Below, in pieces: positions 56,601 to 64,000 of a stretch of 64,000 bases of DNA. Each line of letters opens with the position of its first letter. Position 1 is the first letter of the stretch. The stretch is taken from positions 3,370,501-3,434,500 of the forward strand of contig WPIO01000043.1 of the NCBI GenBank assembly GCA_009760855.2, given 5' to 3'. A program made the translations under genes and the position numbers. The DNA is from Cristatella mucedo. Taxonomy: Eukaryota > Bryozoa > Phylactolaemata > Cristatellidae. The notes beneath the pieces are model-generated. The model saw nothing but the letters and a program-made list of their open reading frames with translations, was not told the origin of the DNA and did no database searches.

Positions 56601-59600
56601 GCCGTCAAACGAGTCGCCATCAAGAGAGAAAGCGAAAGCAGGTAAATCAGTGCCTAGATGGAGCGCCTATCAAGACTGGAAGAGCTCAGGAGAGACCCAT
56701 CGTGAAAATTCACCAATTTGTGGCATCTGCTTTTACAATGATTCAGTTTAAGTAGTGCGGCAGCTAGAAGCGAAAAGCATAGTTTTGCTTTCAAAAAAGC
56801 CGTACATCTTTTTCGCTTAAATACGATAGATGCAGCCTTTCACAGCTAACTACTTAGTGGGTCCGTGTGAATCGACCTTTGTGTATTTGTGCTTGTTGAC
56901 ACTGTGCCTGCTGCTACTGACCGTCTCTACATATTGATCCCGAACACTTAACAACGCTATGGTCGATGAAAGTCTGAACGCTACCACTAATAATTTGGTC
57001 ATGATTTCTTTACATCACCTTCTAAGTACCTACAAAGAGGTTAGGTTTGCTAAGGGTGCTTTACAGCTTTATTACTAAAACTATTACTAGTGTTATTCCT
57101 GCATAGATATTATTGAAAGTGTATTGAGGCAACATTATCAAACAAATGCTGCTTCTTTAGAGGGAGACGCAGTGAAAGCCGAGATCCTCCGGGCTTTCGG
57201 ATCTTGCAACGGACCCACGTGATCGGCGCAGAGCAAAGAAGAGCTTTGTGGTTCTGCCGCTCTCAGCTGTGCGTTGGCGTCTTGCCGTCGTCGAATGGCT
57301 CCTGCTTACCACATTCCTTTAAAGAAGCTCCTACTATTAGGACAACCCCAAGCATGCGGCTAGACTCTCATAATCCTCTGCTCTTCAAACTGAATGATGC
57401 TGTAGTGCGACCTGCACCCTGTGTTCGGCACGTAGGTGACCCTTTGATGAGAGTTTAAATTTCAAAAGTTTCACCAGGGAGGCTGCCTTTAGGGTTTTGA
57501 AAAACAGTCAGTTTCGAAAAGTAGCTTTTTAGTGTTGTTCATTTTTATAAAACTTTTGTTAACAGCTTTTTACTATTTGCCTTTCAATTTTTCCCAAATT
57601 TGAGAGTTAAAAGCTTATCTTTTTGACGAATACCATTGTCTGAACTGTCTTGCGATAGGTTCAAAGTAAAAAGAATTACTTACTTCTCTTATTAATATTT
57701 CACAAATACGAGTGCATGAACTGACTTGTCTTAGAGAACTGATCTTAGTTTTGTACGCAATTCTTACAGACCAAATAACTCAATAAAATTCCGTTTACTT
57801 CGGTTTAATGAAAAGAATTGTGCTGTGGATTTTCTGAGATCATCCATAAGGCCCACCACGGCTTGGCTTCTCCATCCTAGCCGAAGTGCTGCACCATTTT
57901 CAGCCTCCTCGTGCTTTCAGATTCTGTGTTGACAACAAATTAGCTATTCTATTCCTCTGCTTAAAGACCGTCGGTGACAGAAGCTTTAGCTCTGCAGGTC
58001 CCAGACTGTGGAACTCGCGTCCACAATTCTTACCCAAAGACAACTACTCTCCGTCTGCCGACTAGGCACATTTTTTGAGCGGCCCTGAGTTGCTACTTCC
58101 ATGCCAATCACTACCTCGACTGCACTCTTAGCTCTGCTACGCTTCACACTCTTTTTTCGTTTGGCGAGATGAAGTCAGCTGGTACCGAATACGTACCAAA
58201 AGCCGCTTCGACCGAGAGTTGACTATACAAAACTCTCCTGCGTAACACCCGCACAGCCTTTGTGGCTTTGCGGAGTTGCACACCGAGATACATTACATAA
58301 CATTCTAGAAATTCTCAGTGCACTGGCCAGAGTTTCTGAAGAGTTTGAATTGAGACTCGAGCTGTTTGAAATTCTCTTGCCTTCTGACTGAAGTTGATGA
58401 TCCTTCTTTTTGAAGAAATAAATTTGATTAATCTAGCAGAGGCATGGTCACATTGCAGCATCATTTGACGACCGATCGACGACAATTTCAATATCTTTGA
58501 CTGTAAATAGATGAGTCGCGAGATTTCCTGAGAAATTTAGATAGGTTTTTGACAGAGCGACAGACTGATCCTTGCGAGTTCGTAAGAGGTTCATGACATC
58601 CTTGCTCAATCGCTCTTCAACGCAGCACTTCAAATTTTCCAAGGGCTTTTTAGTTAACGTCATTGATCCAGTGTTTGTGGAGTTACTGACGGAGATACAT
58701 ACATACGATGCTTGCTAAATACGTATTTTAAAATTGACTCAGCAATCTTCAGCGTCACATCTTCTTGGTTCACAGGTTCTCAAAAGCAAGTTTCACAGGT
58801 TCCATTGCCTTCACAAGAGTTTTGAGAGCCCCCGAATCCACGATTTGAATAATTTCAAGCGCCATACATTTTATTAGTGTCTCGTTGATGGAGACTTCTG
58901 TCGGGATGGAGTTCCAGTGCACTTTAACATAAAAATGCAGTTCAATAATGGATCCTAACCCAGCGTTTACTTTTGACTGAAAGACATAATTTAAAACAGT
59001 TGATGTTATAATACATTTTAAAATAATGTGCTTTTTTGAGCAGACCGTGGTTAACAATGTTTCGCAAGACTTGATCACATTTAGAAAGAAACTAAACACG
59101 CATTAATTTATTACAGAATCTTGCGGGTCCGAGTGATTCGTCCTTTACTGCAGCCATTTCTCTGCTTTGTTGAAGGAGTTGTAACGACTATGTGTAATTA
59201 TAGGATATCTATAGGATATCCATATACATGACCAACACGGCCCTTCCCAGGCCTGGCTCCTTCATACCTTAGCTGAAATGCTGCTCCAGTGTCAGCCTCC
59301 TTATGCCATCGCATTCTATAAGGACAAGACCTTAGCTGTCTAATTTCTCCACTTAAAGACCGTTGACGACAGAGGTTTGCGCTCTGCAGATCCTTGAACA
59401 TAAAGCTCGATTCCACAAGTCTCTATAGGACATCCTCTATCCTGCAGCTTACTGTGGCACATCTTTGTCAGCAATCCTGTGCTGCTACTTCCATGCTACA
59501 TACTACATATAATGCTGTCCTGTTACAGGCGTGCTTCTAATTGTTCATAAGAGGAATTTCCCTCGCTTACAGTTTTCACACCGTATACTGACTAGGCTAT

Positions 59601-61969
59601 GTTTGAACTGTAGAAAGCTCACCAGCGTGCTGCCAACTTAGTTTTTGGTGTCTTATGTGGAGCTACTGACGGAGATACGTAACATGCTCAGCAACCATAG
59701 CGATCGAAGCGTTCCTTCAGTTCACCTCTCCTCTAAGCGTCCGTTTATCAGCTGTGTTTATCTTTCACAAAAACAATTTTGGTCCTACTTTATTGCTGAT
59801 TCTAATTCCACCAATGACAGTTCTAATGGTAACAATATTATAATTATTAAACTTGTATTCCGCTCTCAGAGAACTCAATATCTTTATAAGCACTTTACCT
59901 AAGCTGTAAAGAAAGCTCCTTCAAAGGCTAGTGTTAACATCCATATGTCAAAAAACATAGCGTAGTTAGAGAATCATGCACATCGTCAGCATGTAAACAT
60001 GCTTATTGATAGGATGCATAGTGTCAGCCGTTATAAGCGCACAAAGGACGCATCACAAGGACTCAGCGAATGTTGTGAGAAACAAGTGCGTTTTAGCTTA
60101 TATTTAAATGCCGTCAGGTCAGGGAATGTCATGACGTCAGTCAGAAATAATTTAAAGGCCTTGCGAGCATAAAAATTGAGGTTCCCTTTTTAAAAAGATT
60201 TACTGTTCGTCAGAGGTATAGCTACGCAAATTGAGTCAGAAAAAATGCGGTGGTACAATGCCTAGCCTAGTGGGAGAGTATTTCTAATGAGTAGGCTGAA
60301 GCCAAGTGAGTGAAGAAACTTTGACGTCAAAAATTTACGAGCTTGTATTTTCTTGCAACACCATTAAAACAGATTGTATTATCTAACAGTCGTGTTATTG
60401 CTACTAAGAAGTTTTTCGCCATCCCTACGTATTCGGCTGTACTTGCAGAAAGCCTATGTTCTTGTTTATGCGGACCAGAAGCCACTTAGGCTTCTAGTGC
60501 CCTAATAAATCGTTTTAATATAATGCCAGCTTTGCCTTTGGGACTTGGTTTAATTAAATATATAAAATTATGTAAGTGAAAGTTTTATGATTTTTTAGTT
60601 CTTGCGACATCGCTAAAACAGATTGTAATATCTAACAGTCGTTTTATTGCTATGCTAAAAAGTAATTTGACATCCCTACGTACTCGGCTATATTTCGTGA
60701 ATTTTACGCTGTAATTTATGGTGAAAAGAAGCCACCTTGGCTTCGAGTGCCCTATTTAATCTTTCTAATGTAATGCAATGTAATGTAATGCAATGTAATG
60801 TATCTCCGTCAGTAGCTCCACAAAGTCATAAAGACCATGTGGGCGTTACGCAGTAGAGTTTTGTGTAGCCCACTCACAGCCAAAGCGGCTTTCGGTACGC
60901 ATTCGGTAGCCAACAGACTTCGTCTCACGCAACAAAGAGAAAGTGGGAAGCATAGCAGAGTTAGGAGAGCAGTTGAGGTAGTGAATAGCATAGAAGTAGC
61001 AGTTCAGGACCGCTGAAAAAGATGTGCCATAGTCGGCATCAGGAGAGTAGATGTCGTTGCGTAAGAATTGTGGAAGCGAGTTCCACAGTCTAGGACCTGC
61101 AGAGCTAAAGCTTCTGTCGCCAGCTGTCTTTAAGCGGAGGAATGGGACAGCTAATTTATTGTCCACACAGGACCTGAGGGCGCGAACAGGCTGAAACTCA
61201 TGTAGCAGTTCAGCTAGGTATGAAGGAGCCAAGCCAAGCCGTGGCGGGCCTTGTGGGTCAGCGTAAGAACTTTGCTCCGTATCCTTTGCTCAACCGGCAA
61301 CCATCCTAGCTCTTCCAGCAAAGGTGACACGTGCTGAAGCCACTGGGACTTGAAGACCAGCCTTGCAGCCATATTCATAGTCCGCTGTAGTGGCATTTTG
61401 CCAGCTTAGCCGTTGTGATTTGCTGGATTAAATACGAAAATACAGAGACGGTATACTTATGTAAGTGTATAATATCCTGATTCTGCTGTGGATTGTATTG
61501 ACTGCTTCGTTTAGGCTCGGTAAGTGCTACTCAGTAACGACGCATAAGCTACTTGGTGTTGACCTACCCTGAGTGTCTGCATCTTGGCTCTCAAAGAGAG
61601 TTAAGGGTCTTCAAAGCAAATAAAGACTACACAAATCAATAATAAATAAAAAAGACTGTGCGTATTGTAGGAAATACAGAAATAAATTAGGATGAAAGTA
61701 TCTTTCGCAGGAATAAATCTAGCCATCGTCAGAGTCGCTGCCGAAATCGCAAACAGCTTGCTATCGACATAGCAAGCGTCGCGAGTACGAGGAATATTGG
61801 TCTGAGTATTGCCAATTGCTTACTATTTACTAATTTATCATTTCTTGTGACAGTTACTCAATCTGATGAATGAATTTTGAATTTCTCTTGCAGCTTCTCG
61901 TACTGCGCCGGCAGCACCACTCTGTTGAAGGGCACGCTGAAAGCACTCCAGACTGCCAACTCATGCTGA
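39989..61969 (+). CDS. lipase gene 2: pancreatic-type triacylglycerol lipase (whole gene span)
   Basis: Tandem paralogue of lipase gene 1, same strand. Coding exons: 39989-40115, 41122-41402, 42763-43024, 45243-45374, 49628-49747, 51947-52198, 52288-52405, 56438-56641, 61894-61969. They join in one frame (1572 nt, 523 aa). Signal peptide [25 protein letters not shown] serine (Ser203), GLDPAEP aspartate (Asp226), ACDHARA histidine (His317), full-length lid between cysteines, C-terminal PLAT domain. Every exon after the first has the same length and phase as in gene 1. Span is 22 kb against 15 kb because LINEs enlarge introns 4, 5 and 7. No stops or frame breaks. Differences from gene 1 cluster in exon 6 after the histidine and in the last exon, so the partner or substrate side may differ while chemistry is kept. 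Confidence 0.93.
40116..41121. other. lipase gene 2 intron 1
   Basis: No repeat family recognised. Acceptor CATTTTAG|AG. Confidence 0.5.
41122..41402 (+). CDS. lipase gene 2 exon 2: N-terminal lipase domain
   Basis: Encodes [48 protein letters not shown] and EWFS. Phase 1 in, phase 0 out (TCT|GTAAGT). 281 nt, matching gene 1; lacks the minisatellite that follows the gene 1 exon. Confidence 0.94.
41550..41695 (+). mobile_element. SINE-2 copy, rearranged
   Basis: GGGTCGTGGGTTCAAGGCAT (B-box region), then TCCTTTGTTGCCCACTGCCA, CTGATCTAACAGCCTCATTT and GAGCCTTGGCGGCCATCATC. The last words are the reverse complement of the family body, so parts may come from two copies. Confidence 0.6.
41697..42190 (-). 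mobile_element. LINE-A 3' end fragment
   Basis: Reverse tail (AATAATAATAATATAATAAT), partly kept hairpin, ORF2 C-terminus reading [20 protein letters not shown] and [16 protein letters not shown] on the minus strand. In intron 2 of lipase gene 2. Confidence 0.8.
42230..42335 (-). mobile_element. SINE-2 fragment
   Basis: Minus strand: GTGGGTTCAAGTCCGGCTGT and the GGCGGCCATCGTCC region. Body short. Confidence 0.6.
42763..43024 (+). CDS. lipase gene 2 exon 3: nucleophile exon
   Basis: Acceptor CACGTTTCAG|AGG. Encodes [39 protein letters not shown] and [20 protein letters not shown], ending ARIT. Catalytic Ser203. 262 nt; phase 0 in, phase 1 out (ACAG|GTACGT). Confidence 0.95.
43395..43548 (+). 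mobile_element. SINE-1 copy
   Basis: CAGCTGGTCTGTCCCAGTAG, GTTAAGGTGCTCGCCCAGAC, then the tail with eroded hairpin (AAGCCCCTGAAGAAAGATTA) and an ATTAATTATT end. In intron 3 of lipase gene 2. Confidence 0.8.
43770..43940 (-). mobile_element. SINE-2 copy with duplicated B-box region
   Basis: Minus strand words CACGGGTTCGAGTTCTGCCG and GGCGATAGCCGAAATAGGCT. The GACCTGGGTCGTGGGTTC segment is nearly duplicated (GGGTCACGGGTTC), apparently a small internal tandem repeat at 43855-43890. Confidence 0.7.
43941..44395. other. lipase gene 2 intron 3, unassigned part
   Basis: No repeat recognised. A short SINE-2-like body (CGGCAGCCTCATTTAAAAAT) follows at 44392-44440. Confidence 0.4.
44565..44715. repeat. 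(CA)n/(TA)n compound microsatellite
   Basis: CACG/CACA units, a pure CA run at about 44620-44658, then TA-rich to 44715. Gives spurious ORFs on both strands. Confidence 0.95.
45243..45374 (+). CDS. lipase gene 2 exon 4: catalytic aspartate exon
   Basis: Encodes the same 44 residues as gene 1 exon 4 ([11 protein letters not shown] ... LPLGKG). Six silent third-position differences are the only changes. Phase 1 both ends, donor GGAG|GTACTA. Confidence 0.95.
45590..45765 (+). mobile_element. SINE-2 copy
   Basis: TGTCTTAGCCCAGGGGTTAT (head), GGTTCAACTC (B-box region), CCATTATTGCCCACTGTAAA, then CATAAAGGCTCTATTTTCGC and CCAATCAGCTAAC. In intron 4 of lipase gene 2. Confidence 0.75.
45893..46560 (-). 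mobile_element. LINE-B 3' fragment
   Basis: Starts (reverse) at ATGTATCTCCGTCTGTAACG and covers the whole C-terminal coding region in reverse up to the CTAGCTGAACTGCTGCAACA and ARLVxKS-type positions. Several frameshifts. Confidence 0.8.
46561..47283. other. lipase gene 2 intron 4, unassigned part
   Basis: No family recognised. 46960-47095 is pyrimidine-rich with repeated GGTCCxxTCxGGTC words. Confidence 0.4.
47284..47990 (-). mobile_element. LINE-B fragment, part 1, host of a nested insertion
   Basis: Minus-strand C-terminus ([40 protein letters not shown]) and upstream coding region ([20 protein letters not shown]) to ...AATCTTAGATAG, where LINE-A follows. Confidence 0.87.
47991..48284 (+). 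mobile_element. LINE-A 3' end inserted in LINE-B
   Basis: 294 bases from AACTTAAAACACACTTATTT to the ATT tail (ATTATTCTTGTTATTATTAT). LINE-B continues directly on the other side (GGGATCGGACGTG), as in the uninterrupted copy at about 8237-8255, so the insertion point is exact to a few bases. Confidence 0.92.
48285..48545 (-). mobile_element. LINE-B fragment, part 2
   Basis: Continuation of the host: [20 protein letters not shown] and [17 protein letters not shown] on the minus strand, the region after the RT active site. Confidence 0.85.
48546..49627. other. lipase gene 2 intron 4, unassigned end
   Basis: No repeat or gene recognised. As in gene 1, the acceptor (ATTTTGGAAG) is poor in pyrimidines. 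Confidence 0.4.
49628..49747 (+). CDS. lipase gene 2 exon 5: lid exon
   Basis: Encodes [20 protein letters not shown], then [20 protein letters not shown]. 120 nt, phase 1 both ends, donor GAAG|GTGAGA. Very close to gene 1 in the lid itself. Confidence 0.92.
49790..50217 (+). mobile_element. LINE-A endonuclease/linker fragment, part 1
   Basis: Same segment as 17130-17338 plus 17766 onward: CCTCTTGTGGCTCATATGCA, CACTCGATCAAATATTTACC, then the CTGTGCCTCAGCCCTGCAAC block. Ends at TGATTGGG (50209-50216), repeated at 50862-50869. Confidence 0.78.
50218..50861 (-). mobile_element. LINE-A 3' end inserted in older LINE-A, with target duplication
   Basis: Reverse tail (GATAATAATAAGAATGCACT), hairpin, 3' region and ORF2 C-terminus ([58 protein letters not shown] on the minus strand). 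Flanked by TGATTGGG on both sides: a clean 8-base target-site duplication. Frame nearly intact, so among the younger insertions. Confidence 0.9.
50862..51150 (+). mobile_element. LINE-A linker fragment, part 2
   Basis: Continues the host copy (GACCCAGACTGTAAG-like, AAAGTCCAGCCTCTATTAAA, CACCCTCAAAAAATGCTGAT), parallel to 17900-18175. Confidence 0.75.
51313..51650 (-). mobile_element. LINE-B 3' fragment with internal 18-bp expansion
   Basis: Reverse LINE-B end (GTATCTCCGTCTGTAACTTC) and C-terminal region. The sequence GTCACGAGAACAGATGAG is present five times in tandem at 51477-51566 where other copies have it once. Confidence 0.88.
51477..51566. repeat. five tandem 18-bp units
   Basis: Units GTCACGAGAACAGATGAG; the fifth has CACC for CACG. 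Nearly identical units imply recent expansion. Confidence 0.97.
51947..52198 (+). CDS. lipase gene 2 exon 6: catalytic histidine exon
   Basis: Acceptor TTTTCTCCTAG|GT. Encodes [48 protein letters not shown] and SSGIEPYC. Catalytic His317. Cysteines all match gene 1 while loop residues vary. Donor TGTG|GTTAGT is less usual than that of gene 1 (GTAAGT). Only an 89-base intron follows. Confidence 0.94.
52288..52405 (+). CDS. lipase gene 2 exon 7: start of PLAT domain
   Basis: Encodes [40 protein letters not shown]. Phase 1 in, phase 2 out (GACGA|GTAAGT). 118 nt as in gene 1. Confidence 0.92.
52565..52800 (-). mobile_element. LINE-A 3' end fragment, degenerate
   Basis: Recognisable by the reverse tail (GATAATGATAATAGG), a decayed hairpin (TAGAGCAG...CAGGTGTTATACAGG) and the body order; many changes. 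Confidence 0.5.
52893..53790 (-). mobile_element. LINE-B 3' fragment, long but degenerate
   Basis: Reverse LINE-B from GTAATGTATTTCCGTCTATA through the C-terminal coding region ([18 protein letters not shown]) up to the [20 protein letters not shown] region. In intron 7 of lipase gene 2, which grew to 4 kb by such insertions (266 bases in gene 1). Confidence 0.8.
53791..54639. other. lipase gene 2 intron 7, mostly unassigned
   Basis: A faint + strand LINE-A resemblance at about 54470-54600 (TCAAGCAGCACATTGACTTG). Otherwise nothing. Confidence 0.35.
54640..55190 (-). mobile_element. LINE-A fragment, very degenerate
   Basis: Seen by ordered words: TAAGCATCAGTAAATGAAAG, then AGGACCTAAAAGTGAGTGAC and ACAGTTGTGACATTCACGAT. 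These are in the order of other minus-strand LINE-A copies. Confidence 0.5.
55191..55875. other. lipase gene 2 intron 7, unassigned part
   Basis: No repeat family recognised. Confidence 0.4.
55876..56395 (-). mobile_element. LINE-A 3' end fragment just before exon 8
   Basis: Reverse tail (GATAATAATAGTAATTCACT), hairpin (AAAGCGCCCTCAGCGAACTT), 3' region, ORF2 C-terminus with the [20 protein letters not shown] segment on the minus strand. Ends about 40 bases before the exon 8 acceptor. Confidence 0.87.
56438..56641 (+). CDS. lipase gene 2 exon 8: PLAT domain core
   Basis: Acceptor CACTTTGCAG|G. Encodes [39 protein letters not shown] and [14 protein letters not shown]. Phase 2 both ends, donor CAG|GTAAAT, 204 nt. 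Confidence 0.93.
56850..57095 (+). mobile_element. LINE-A 3' end fragment, degenerate
   Basis: TAGTGGGTCCGTGTGAATCG, then GTTGACACTGTGCCTGCTGC and an eroded hairpin end (AAGGGTGCTTTACAGC) with a TTATTACTAAAACTATTA tail. Confidence 0.65.
57096..57844. other. lipase gene 2 intron 8, unassigned part
   Basis: 57340-57440 resembles LINE-B in forward sense (CAACCCCAAGCATGCGGCTA, then CTTTGATGAGAGTTTAAATT). The rest is not assigned. Confidence 0.4.
57845..58305 (+). mobile_element. LINE-B 3' fragment
   Basis: AAGGCCCACCACGGCTTGGC, then GTCGGTGACAGAAGCTTTAG (GDRSFSS) and CCCAGACTGTGGAACTCGCG (RLWNS), to the end GAGATACATTACATAAC. Frame broken. Confidence 0.85.
58306..58669. other. lipase gene 2 intron 8, unassigned part with minus ORF
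   Basis: A 71-codon minus-strand ORF (58663-58448, [14 protein letters not shown]...) has protein-like composition but no family that I recognise. Confidence 0.3.
58670..58705 (+). mobile_element. LINE-B terminal scrap
   Basis: TTTGTGGAGTTACTGACGGA and GATACATACATAC, the extreme 3' end of the family only. Confidence 0.7.
58706..59034. other. unassigned intron 8 sequence with minus ORF
   Basis: Lies within a 109-codon minus-strand ORF (59099-58770; [17 protein letters not shown] at its start). The start of that ORF overlaps reverse LINE-A sequence, so coding status is doubtful. Confidence 0.3.
59035..59155 (+). mobile_element. LINE-A 3' scrap
   Basis: TTGATCACATTTAGAAAGAA, then AAACACGCATTAATTTATTA and GTCCGAGTGATTCGTCCTTT, the ORF2 end region. 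Confidence 0.65.
59225..59690 (+). mobile_element. LINE-B 3' fragment, degenerate
   Basis: ATGACCAACACGGCCCTTCC, then AAAGACCGTTGACGACAGAG to the end GGAGCTACTGACGGAGATAC. Confidence 0.75.
59830..60330 (-). mobile_element. LINE-A 3' end fragment
   Basis: Reverse tail and hairpin (GCTCTCAGAGAACTCAATAT), then ATGCACATCGTCAGCATGTA, GTCAGGTCAGGGAATGTCAT and GTGGTACAATGCCTAGCCTA. Frame lost. Confidence 0.75.
60351..60780. repeat. two direct repeats of about 180 bp, unknown family
   Basis: 60351-60530 and 60598-60780 share words in the same order: AAAACAGATTGTA, ATCTAACAGTCGT, TTATTGCTA, CATCCCTACGTA, TCGGCT, AGAAGCCAC, TTGGCTTC or TAGGCTTC, and AGTGCCCTA. About 247 bases apart. The second leads into the AATGTAATGC tail of a reverse LINE-B. 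Confidence 0.85.
60765..61400 (-). mobile_element. LINE-B 3' fragment, best-kept coding end
   Basis: Reverse tail of AATGTAATGC units, then on the minus strand [60 protein letters not shown] and a stop; 128 codons open. Upstream [20 protein letters not shown]. Probably the youngest LINE-B here. Confidence 0.88.
61401..61893. other. lipase gene 2 intron 8 end
   Basis: No repeat recognised. Ends in the acceptor TTTCTCTTGCAG. Confidence 0.5.
61894..61969 (+). CDS. lipase gene 2 exon 9: C-terminal tail
   Basis: Completes a Ser codon and encodes [19 protein letters not shown], ending QTANSC-stop. Same length and ending as gene 1 with several changes in the middle. No clear AATAAA follows in the next 200 bases. 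Confidence 0.93.
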
Positions 61970-62204
61970 CCTTATACAATGACCTCGATGACCGGAAGCT
62001 TGACCTTGACCACCACAAGCCTTGACCTTGGCCATGCCGAACATGAGCTCGACTCAGTCTGGAGAGTCGGCTATCCCGCTAGTGTCTCGCCGCTAGCATC
62101 GGCAATGTGATGCTACCAAATGTGCGCGGCTTCAAGACTTGCTTCGCCTAGTGCAAACCCGCAGTGGAATAGAAAAGTATACAATAATGTCATGACCAAT
62201 ACAT

Positions 62205-63490
62205 TAGTTATTGAACCCTCAGAGAACTCAATCTCTTTCCAGGCACTTTATAATTACCTAAAAGGAAGAATTGTCGCAAAGTTTGTGGTAATATGCTCAA
62301 TGACAACAAGTATGACGTGGTTAGAGAAGACATGCACCAGTTCAGCATGCAAGTATGGTTATTGGCTGCATGCACCGTTTTAGCGTGCATAAGAACACGA
62401 AGGACTTATCACACGGATCCAACCAATGCTGTGAGAAAAAACTTGCTTAAGCTTCTTTTTAAATAAGGTCAAGTCAAGGGATGTCGTAACGCCAGTCGGA
62501 AGTGAGTTTCGTGCTTTGGGAGCACGTGAACTAGAGGCGTGCTTTCCAAGTAATTTGAGTTTCGTACTAGGCGGAGGTAAACGATTCTACTCCAAAAAGT
62601 GGGAGGTACGATGCTTACCCTGGTGGGCATTAGGTCTTCTAAATAGACAGGAGCCAATTAATACAGGGATCTTAAAGTGAGCAACAAAATCTTGAATTCG
62701 ATGCACTTCTTGACTGTAAGCCAGTGCAGGTCAACGAGAAGTGGTGTGATGTGGGAACTGCGACGCTCACGACACCCTTGTCTAGCTGCAGAGTTTTGCA
62801 CAAGCTTTAAGTGCCTGACTGCATAGCTCTGTAGACCAGCAGGCAGTGAGGTACAGATGTCGAGGCGGGACGTCACACATGATTAGGCTAATTTATCAAT
62901 AGCGGTCCTGTAATTTAATAATTCTATGTATCTCAAAGTAGGCAGACTTGACTGTGAAGCTGACGTGGTTGTCTAATGAAAGGTCACATTGGAATAGGAT
63001 ACCCAAATTGCGTGCCGATTCTAAAAACGTGCTTGCAAAGCAGATTTGGGCATTAGGGTTTCTAATTAATGGATCGACTAAGTTTGCCTATAGCTAGTAA
63101 GTTAGTTATTATTAACATTCAGCTTAAGAAAGTTTGCTAGGATCCTCTTGCGGATGTCACTAATATATAAAGTAATGCAGATTGGTAAACGACGTGCTCG
63201 AGGGGTGGGAGGAATCAAAGCAAAAGTAAAAATGAGTGAGTGCCTTCTGTATTGATGTGAAAGTCCAAGTTGTGCCCGGCAATCACATCGGCTGGAGGGA
63301 GAGCATAAACCGTGAAAAGAGCCGAGAATTAAGCAAAGAACTCTGAGGTAGCCGATACTTTAGTGGTTTCTTGGATGATCTTTGTCAATTCACATAACTA
63401 CTCCTGTCCCACTGAGATAGGACTTTGCATTGCAGTACCAGTGATGCCTATGCGAGGCAAGAGGCGCTCACAGGACTTAGCGATAGATAC
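62205..63490 (-). mobile_element. LINE-A copy, RT to 3' end, 5'-truncated and decayed
   Basis: Reading the minus strand: GCATAGGCATCACTGGTACT and CCTATCTCAGTGGGA (RT), GCCGATGTGATTGCCGGGCA, LESARNLGILFQCDLSLDNH, VRHLKLVQNSAARQGCRERR, HITPLLVDLHWLTVKKCIEF, and the hairpin at 62220-62250. The YADD region is destroyed. Second-longest LINE-A copy in the window. Confidence 0.85.
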
Positions 63491-63504
63491 AGATATCAAG
63501 GTTA

Positions 63505-63675
63505 TACTTTTGAACCGTGGTCACCCAGGAGGTAAGGTGCTCCCTCTTTACGAACGATGTCGTAGCTTAATTCTTGCAGTGGACGATCCTTCATTGCCAT
63601 TTGCAAGTGCTGCTGTCCAAATGAGGCTGTTAAATCAGCTCATCTGGTCTCTGCCTAGAACGAGGTACAGCTGGC
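63505..63675 (+). mobile_element. SINE-2 copy
   Basis: CAGGAGGTAAGGTGCTCCCT (head), TCCTTCATTGCCATTTGCAA, then GAGGCTGTTAAATCAGC. B box lost. Confidence 0.7.
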
Positions 63676-64000
63676 CGGCAGCCTTGAAAAATGCTTTAAA
63701 TTACAAAGATATTTTGAAGGAACTATGAATACGCTTTACTTGCATTAGTGGGAGCTGCAAAATTAATCACTGCAATTGCCAGAGACCCTTCAATTATAAT
63801 TATCGAAACAACCTCTCATCAGAAGCTAGAGGTGATCGCCCCTCCGTATACCAATCAAGGTAACTTTGTTGCTACATAGGTGAGAGCACGACGTTTGACT
63901 GTGCTTTTACCAGCCTCGGTGGGCGAGCAGCAAACGTAGACATGCATGCTTATTAGGACGACGCTAGCATGGCTGTCGTTAATGTCCATGGTACGTTCGG
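63676..64000. other. unassigned sequence at window end
   Basis: No gene or repeat recognised. Confidence 0.4.

Noticed and set aside
63363-63728. 121-codon + strand ORF as a gene
   Set aside because: Its first half is reverse LINE-A RT sequence and its second half is SINE-2.

Overview
This window is from an animal (metazoan) nuclear genome, not a prokaryote. There are no long operonic ORFs. Instead there are short coding exons with GT..AG borders and consistent phases, spread through kilobases of intron packed with non-LTR retrotransposons, tRNA-derived SINEs and microsatellites. The phylum cannot be fixed from the sequence. A pancreatic-lipase-type gene with a PLAT domain and L2/CR1-like LINEs fits many marine or other invertebrates and basal chordates.

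The only genes I can support are two complete, head-to-tail paralogues of a secreted pancreatic-type triacylglycerol lipase, both on the + strand. Lipase gene 1 runs 11500-26312 (9 coding exons, 522 aa deduced). Lipase gene 2 runs 39989-61969 (9 coding exons, 523 aa deduced). Eight of the nine coding exons have exactly the same length and phase in both genes (281, 262, 132, 120, 252, 118, 204 and 76 nt); only the signal-peptide exon differs, by one codon. Both products have a signal peptide, an alpha/beta-hydrolase domain with GHSLG nucleophile motif, GLDPAEP aspartate and a histidine just after a lid cysteine, a full-length lid loop, and a C-terminal PLAT/lipase domain ending in a cysteine-rich tail. 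Both look intact.

Almost everything else is transposon debris. LINE-A is L2-like, with a (ATT)n tail and a two-tier terminal hairpin. It is represented by one long 5'-truncated pseudogene copy (about 30830-33846) and about twenty fragments. LINE-B is CR1/L2-like, with an (ACATT)n-type tail, and has about twelve fragments. SINE-1 has a tRNA-like head and a tail that copies the LINE-A terminal hairpin, so it is probably mobilised by LINE-A relatives. SINE-2 has a tRNA-like head with good A and B boxes.

Layout: 1-11.3 kb, repeats only, with a tandem duplication at 10.0-10.7 kb. 11.3-26.5 kb, lipase gene 1. 26.5-39.8 kb, intergenic, with a copied piece of the gene 1 3'UTR, the long LINE-A copy and a pair of inverted repeats of about 350 bp around it. 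39.9-62.0 kb, lipase gene 2, its introns expanded by LINEs. 62-64 kb, a long LINE-A fragment and a SINE-2.

The two lipases would act outside the cell, most plausibly in gut lumen or a digestive secretion, hydrolysing dietary glycerides. The same layout and high identity point to local duplication followed by independent colonisation of their introns. Names and coordinates of LINE/SINE pieces come from comparing copies within this window; edges are approximate to about 10-30 bases.
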